From contig JAOUGQ010000142.1 in NCBI GenBank assembly GCA_029865515.1, forward strand, positions 1 through 7,303: a stretch of 7,303 nt of DNA, given 5' to 3'. The DNA comes from Nitrospirota bacterium. Lineage in GTDB: Bacteria; Nitrospirota; Nitrospiria; Nitrospirales; UBA8639. Positions 5,331-7,303 of the stretch are shown here, piece by piece. The notes under the pieces were generated by a model, which was given only the letters and a program-made list of their open reading frames with translations, was not told the origin of the DNA and did no database searches. The stretch's first letter is position 1. Each line of letters starts with the position of its first letter. Position numbers and translations under genes: made by a program.

Positions 5331-6449
5331 TCAATATCCGGGGAACCCCGGGATAAAGGGAAGGAGAATGGAGATGGCGATGAGGATGATGATGATCCAT
5401 TCAAGAATTTCCATACGTCGATTGCCGGTTTGACCGGCCATCTTCTCATACAAATTATCCAGCGTGTTCAACTTGCGGAGAATGCTCGTATCCCAGCTCT
5501 GCAAATGAAATCGTTGGGAAGCCAGCCGGTACACTCTGGCCAGATATTGATCGCCGAATAATTTCAGGGTGTTGGTCACCCGTTCAAATAACATCGCGCT
5601 ATCCATTTGTAATCGTGCGATTCGACGAAGATTCGCATCCAATGTTCCCGGCCAGCGGAACCTGTTACGGTTTTCCCGTGTGAGGGTACCATACGCCTCA
5701 TCGAGAGCCTCGTCTAATTGGTGGTCGAGAAATCGCCGCTCGACTAATTCCACATTGACGAATTCGAGGACGGCTTGCACGTCATCCATCTCTTGGCCGA
5801 TCATCAGCGCGGCATTCCAATCAATGAGTGTGAGGTCTTGTTTTCCAAAGGTAACTTGGGTAGCGGTGGCATCACGAATTTCCTGTTCTGAAAGTGGTTG
5901 AGACTCACAGCGAAGAATTTGAGATAGGAATGCCCCGTACTGCAGCAAAAATTGCGACAGGTCCAATGCTGGTTGTGTCGAGAAAATATGAAAAATGGCA
6001 TAGTCTTCCACAAAGGCGGAAAGATCGGGTTTTTCAACCGCAGGCCCCAATGTTTTCAGGAGAGACTGAACATGCCGGTGTGCACCTTCCAGCAGTTGAG
6101 AGTTTTCATATAGTGCTTCACTTAACGGAAGCAGGGATGCAAACGGTCCTGCCAGTGGAATCTGGTAGGTCACCATGATGGCGCCGAAGTCATAGAGCAC
6201 GGTTTCGACAGCCCGAAGCGTTTGGTGAGTTCCGAGGCTAACCGGCTCCAGTTCTTGAGTGATACGAAGAGGCGGGGGGTGATAGTCGAAGTACTCTGGG
6301 GCTGGCCGTTTTCGTTTAATCCGCCCTCGTTCCTTGGTTGCCGTAATCAACTGTTCGGCTTCTTCGATTTGGATGGAGGCTCCCACGTCATACGCAAAGA
6401 CGACGACGCATCTCCCGTCTTGTATGTGAAAACCTTCAGGGGCAGCCAT
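5331..6449 (-). CDS. C-terminally anchored membrane protein, RMD1/DUF155-like architecture, function unknown
   Basis: A 372-residue protein with no signal peptide, a largely soluble N-terminal region and one hydrophobic segment at the extreme C-terminus (about 348-366, in RRMEILEWIIIILIAISILL), followed by a PFIPGFPGY tail. Residues 225-345 are helical and charged (VELVERRFLDHQLDEALDEAY, RRIARLQMDSAMLFERV, DQYLARVYRLASQRF). The helical pair ending in LEWIIIILI is the layout at the C-terminus of RMD1/Sif2/RMND1 (DUF155) proteins. The N-terminal half (GRCVVVFAYDVGAS at 12-25; YDFGAIMVTYQI at 86-97) is compatible with that family, but I cannot match it confidently. The protein probably sits at the inner membrane with its bulk in the cytoplasm. 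The ATG at 6449 is the first possible start, as an in-frame TAA lies two codons upstream, yet no Shine-Dalgarno sequence precedes it. The membership call is tentative; the gene itself is secure. Confidence 0.85.
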   Translation of the reverse strand: MAAPEGFHIQDGRCVVVFAYDVGASIQIEEAEQLITATKERGRIKRKRPAPEYFDYHPPPLRITQELEPVSLGTHQTLRAVETVLYDFGAIMVTYQIPLAGPFASLLPLSEALYENSQLLEGAHRHVQSLLKTLGPAVEKPDLSAFVEDYAIFHIFSTQPALDLSQFLLQYGAFLSQILRCESQPLSEQEIRDATATQVTFGKQDLTLIDWNAALMIGQEMDDVQAVLEFVNVELVERRFLDHQLDEALDEAYGTLTRENRNRFRWPGTLDANLRRIARLQMDSAMLFERVTNTLKLFGDQYLARVYRLASQRFHLQSWDTSILRKLNTLDNLYEKMAGQTGNRRMEILEWIIIILIAISILLPFIPGFPGY

Positions 6450-6670
6450 GAGTTAGCGCTTTTGGTAAATGGAGTGACGCAACCGGAAAATATGCGCTTT
6501 TTCGACGGGTTTCATGAAGAAACGATAAGGGAGTCAAAGGGCGCATTCTTGATCTGCGAAGATTGCCAGAATTTCCTCGCCCTTCTTCCTTTATACTAAT
6601 GGGATGAATCGTCTTGATTGTACAAGAGATAAAAAGCAAGGAAGAGGGGAGGGGGTAAACGGGCATAAAG
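6450..6670. promoter_or_regulatory. Spacer between beta-CASP and DUF155-like genes, probable promoter
   Basis: This 221-bp stretch holds no supported gene. On the minus strand TAGTATAAAGG (TATAAA at 6595-6590) is a reasonable -10 element; TCAAGA sixteen bases upstream is a poor -35. Transcription from it would give a leader of about 130 nt before the DUF155-like ATG. A long pyrimidine-rich tract (minus strand, about 6655-6630) directly follows the beta-CASP stop, without a clear hairpin. Confidence 0.35.
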
Positions 6671-7303
6671 TTACGCGTCGTGTGTGGAATCCGGTCGGGG
6701 GACTTCCACTTCGATGCCAGGGAATTCAGTTCTGAGAGTCATGGCAAAGGCCAAAGATTGCCGTTCTTCTCCATGGACGACAAACACTTTTTGGGGGAGG
6801 GGTTGAATGGCACGGACATAGGCTAGCAAGTCGTTTCGATCCGCGTGCGCAGAAAATCCATTGAATCGGACCACTCTGGCTCTCCGGCGGGTTGGCACGC
6901 CGAAGATTGGCACGGTATCCCATTCCTCCAGGAGTTTTCGTCCCAGCGTATGTTCGGCCTGCCATCCCACCATGGCGATGACGTTCGCTTCATCTTCGAT
7001 GGCATGTTTGAGATGATGAACGACCCGTCCCCCTTCGCACATGCCCGAAGCCGAAATGATCACCAAGGGGCCCTTCTTGGAATTAAGAGCCTTACTATCT
7101 TTAGCCGTGGAGACATAACGAATATATTTGGCGGCGAAGGGATCCCCCTCGGACGTGAATGTGCGGTAGGTTTCTTTGTCATAGCACTCGGGATGACGAC
7201 GAAACACTTGCATGGCTTTTAAAGCCAGGGGCGAATCAATATAAATGGGGATAGGATCAATGGCGCCGGCCTTCACCATTTCCTTGATCCGCATGATGAT
7301 CTC
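6671..7303 (-). CDS. Metallo-beta-lactamase/beta-CASP RNA-processing nuclease, C-terminal 210 residues (partial at right edge)
   Basis: The frame is open at the window edge, so the metallo-beta-lactamase half with the HxHxDH site is missing. What remains is the end of the beta-CASP cap and the closing lactamase strands. Visible motifs, numbered in the fragment, are YIDSPLA (21-27), the hallmark GPLVIISASGMCEGGRVVHHL (78-98), VGWQAEHTLGRKL (112-124), motif B histidine H153 in NGFSAHAD, and motif C histidine H177 in FVVHGEE. A histidine at motif C marks the RNA-processing branch (CPSF-73, RNase J, TTHA0252-type) rather than the DNA-acting Artemis/SNM1 branch, which has valine. Bacterial homologues are about 450-540 residues and act as zinc-dependent ribonucleases in the cytoplasm. 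It ends at STHDA, with no extra KH or other C-terminal domain. It lies 221 bp upstream of the DUF155-like gene on the same strand. Confidence 0.95.
   Translation of the reverse strand, partial: EIIMRIKEMVKAGAIDPIPIYIDSPLALKAMQVFRRHPECYDKETYRTFTSEGDPFAAKYIRYVSTAKDSKALNSKKGPLVIISASGMCEGGRVVHHLKHAIEDEANVIAMVGWQAEHTLGRKLLEEWDTVPIFGVPTRRRARVVRFNGFSAHADRNDLLAYVRAIQPLPQKVFVVHGEERQSLAFAMTLRTEFPGIEVEVPRPDSTHDA

Noticed and set aside
5336..5354. CCGGGG-AA-CCCCGG inverted repeat at the end of the DUF155-like gene
   Set aside because: It encodes the Pro-Gly-rich C-terminus (PGFPGY) and lies before the stop codon with no T-run after it, so codon content explains it better than a terminator.
6436..6666. 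76-codon minus-strand frame between the beta-CASP and DUF155-like genes, overlapping the latter's start
   Set aside because: No ribosome-binding site and low-complexity Ser/Pro/Arg composition. An internal ATG near 6541 could form an upstream frame overlapping the DUF155-like start, but it also lacks a site.
1..7303. CRISPR array, tRNA/rRNA genes, insertion sequence or prophage genes
   Set aside because: No regularly spaced direct repeats, no tRNA cloverleaf or rRNA-like tract, and no transposase, integrase or phage reading frame was seen on either strand.

Overview
The window comes from a bacterial chromosome of roughly 50% G+C and carries seven protein genes plus two long intergenic stretches. 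There is no rRNA, tRNA, CRISPR array, integrase or transposase gene. The mix of an orphan receiver, a cytosolic Rossmann-kinase fusion, a dCache sensor, an OB-like lipoprotein and a stand-alone beta-CASP nuclease fits the Nitrospirota (Nitrospira-like, a moderate-GC lineage such as the N. marina group). That placement rests on remembered family resemblance and is an inference. No marker gene in the window confirms it.

Layout, left to right. (1) 1-2330, minus strand, a signalling block. In transcription order it holds a single-domain CheY-like receiver (2330-1899), a 210-bp gap with a perfect 19-bp hairpin (1771-1813), a soluble histidine kinase whose sensor region is a Rossmann-type nucleotide-binding fold (1688-654), and, 11 bp further on, the N-terminal 214 residues of a membrane-anchored dCache sensor that runs off the left edge (642-1). 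(2) 2331-2829, about 500 bp without a supported gene but with several small dyads. (3) 2830-3996, minus strand, an MscS-family mechanosensitive channel. (4) 3997-4738, a 740-bp intergenic region. It holds nested palindromes just upstream of mscS, a 188-bp GC-rich element with imperfect inverted ends and an internal compound hairpin (4215-4402), and an AT-rich stretch leading to the next gene. (5) 4739-5128, the only plus-strand gene, a small lipoprotein with an OB-like domain. (6) 5331-6449, minus strand, a 372-residue protein with one C-terminal membrane anchor, distantly like the RMD1/DUF155 family. (7) 6671-7303, minus strand, the C-terminal 210 residues of a metallo-beta-lactamase/beta-CASP RNA-processing nuclease, open at the right edge.

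How the parts may work together. The kinase and dCache genes are almost certainly co-transcribed, and the receiver just upstream is a reasonable phosphoryl acceptor for the kinase. This would be a branched signalling module that reads an intracellular nucleotide or redox cue (Rossmann domain) and an extracytoplasmic small molecule (dCache). The MscS channel and lipoprotein are envelope functions on either side of the repeat-bearing spacer. No functional link between them and the signalling block can be shown from the sequence. The most unusual items are the Rossmann-histidine kinase fusion and the 188-bp inverted-end element.
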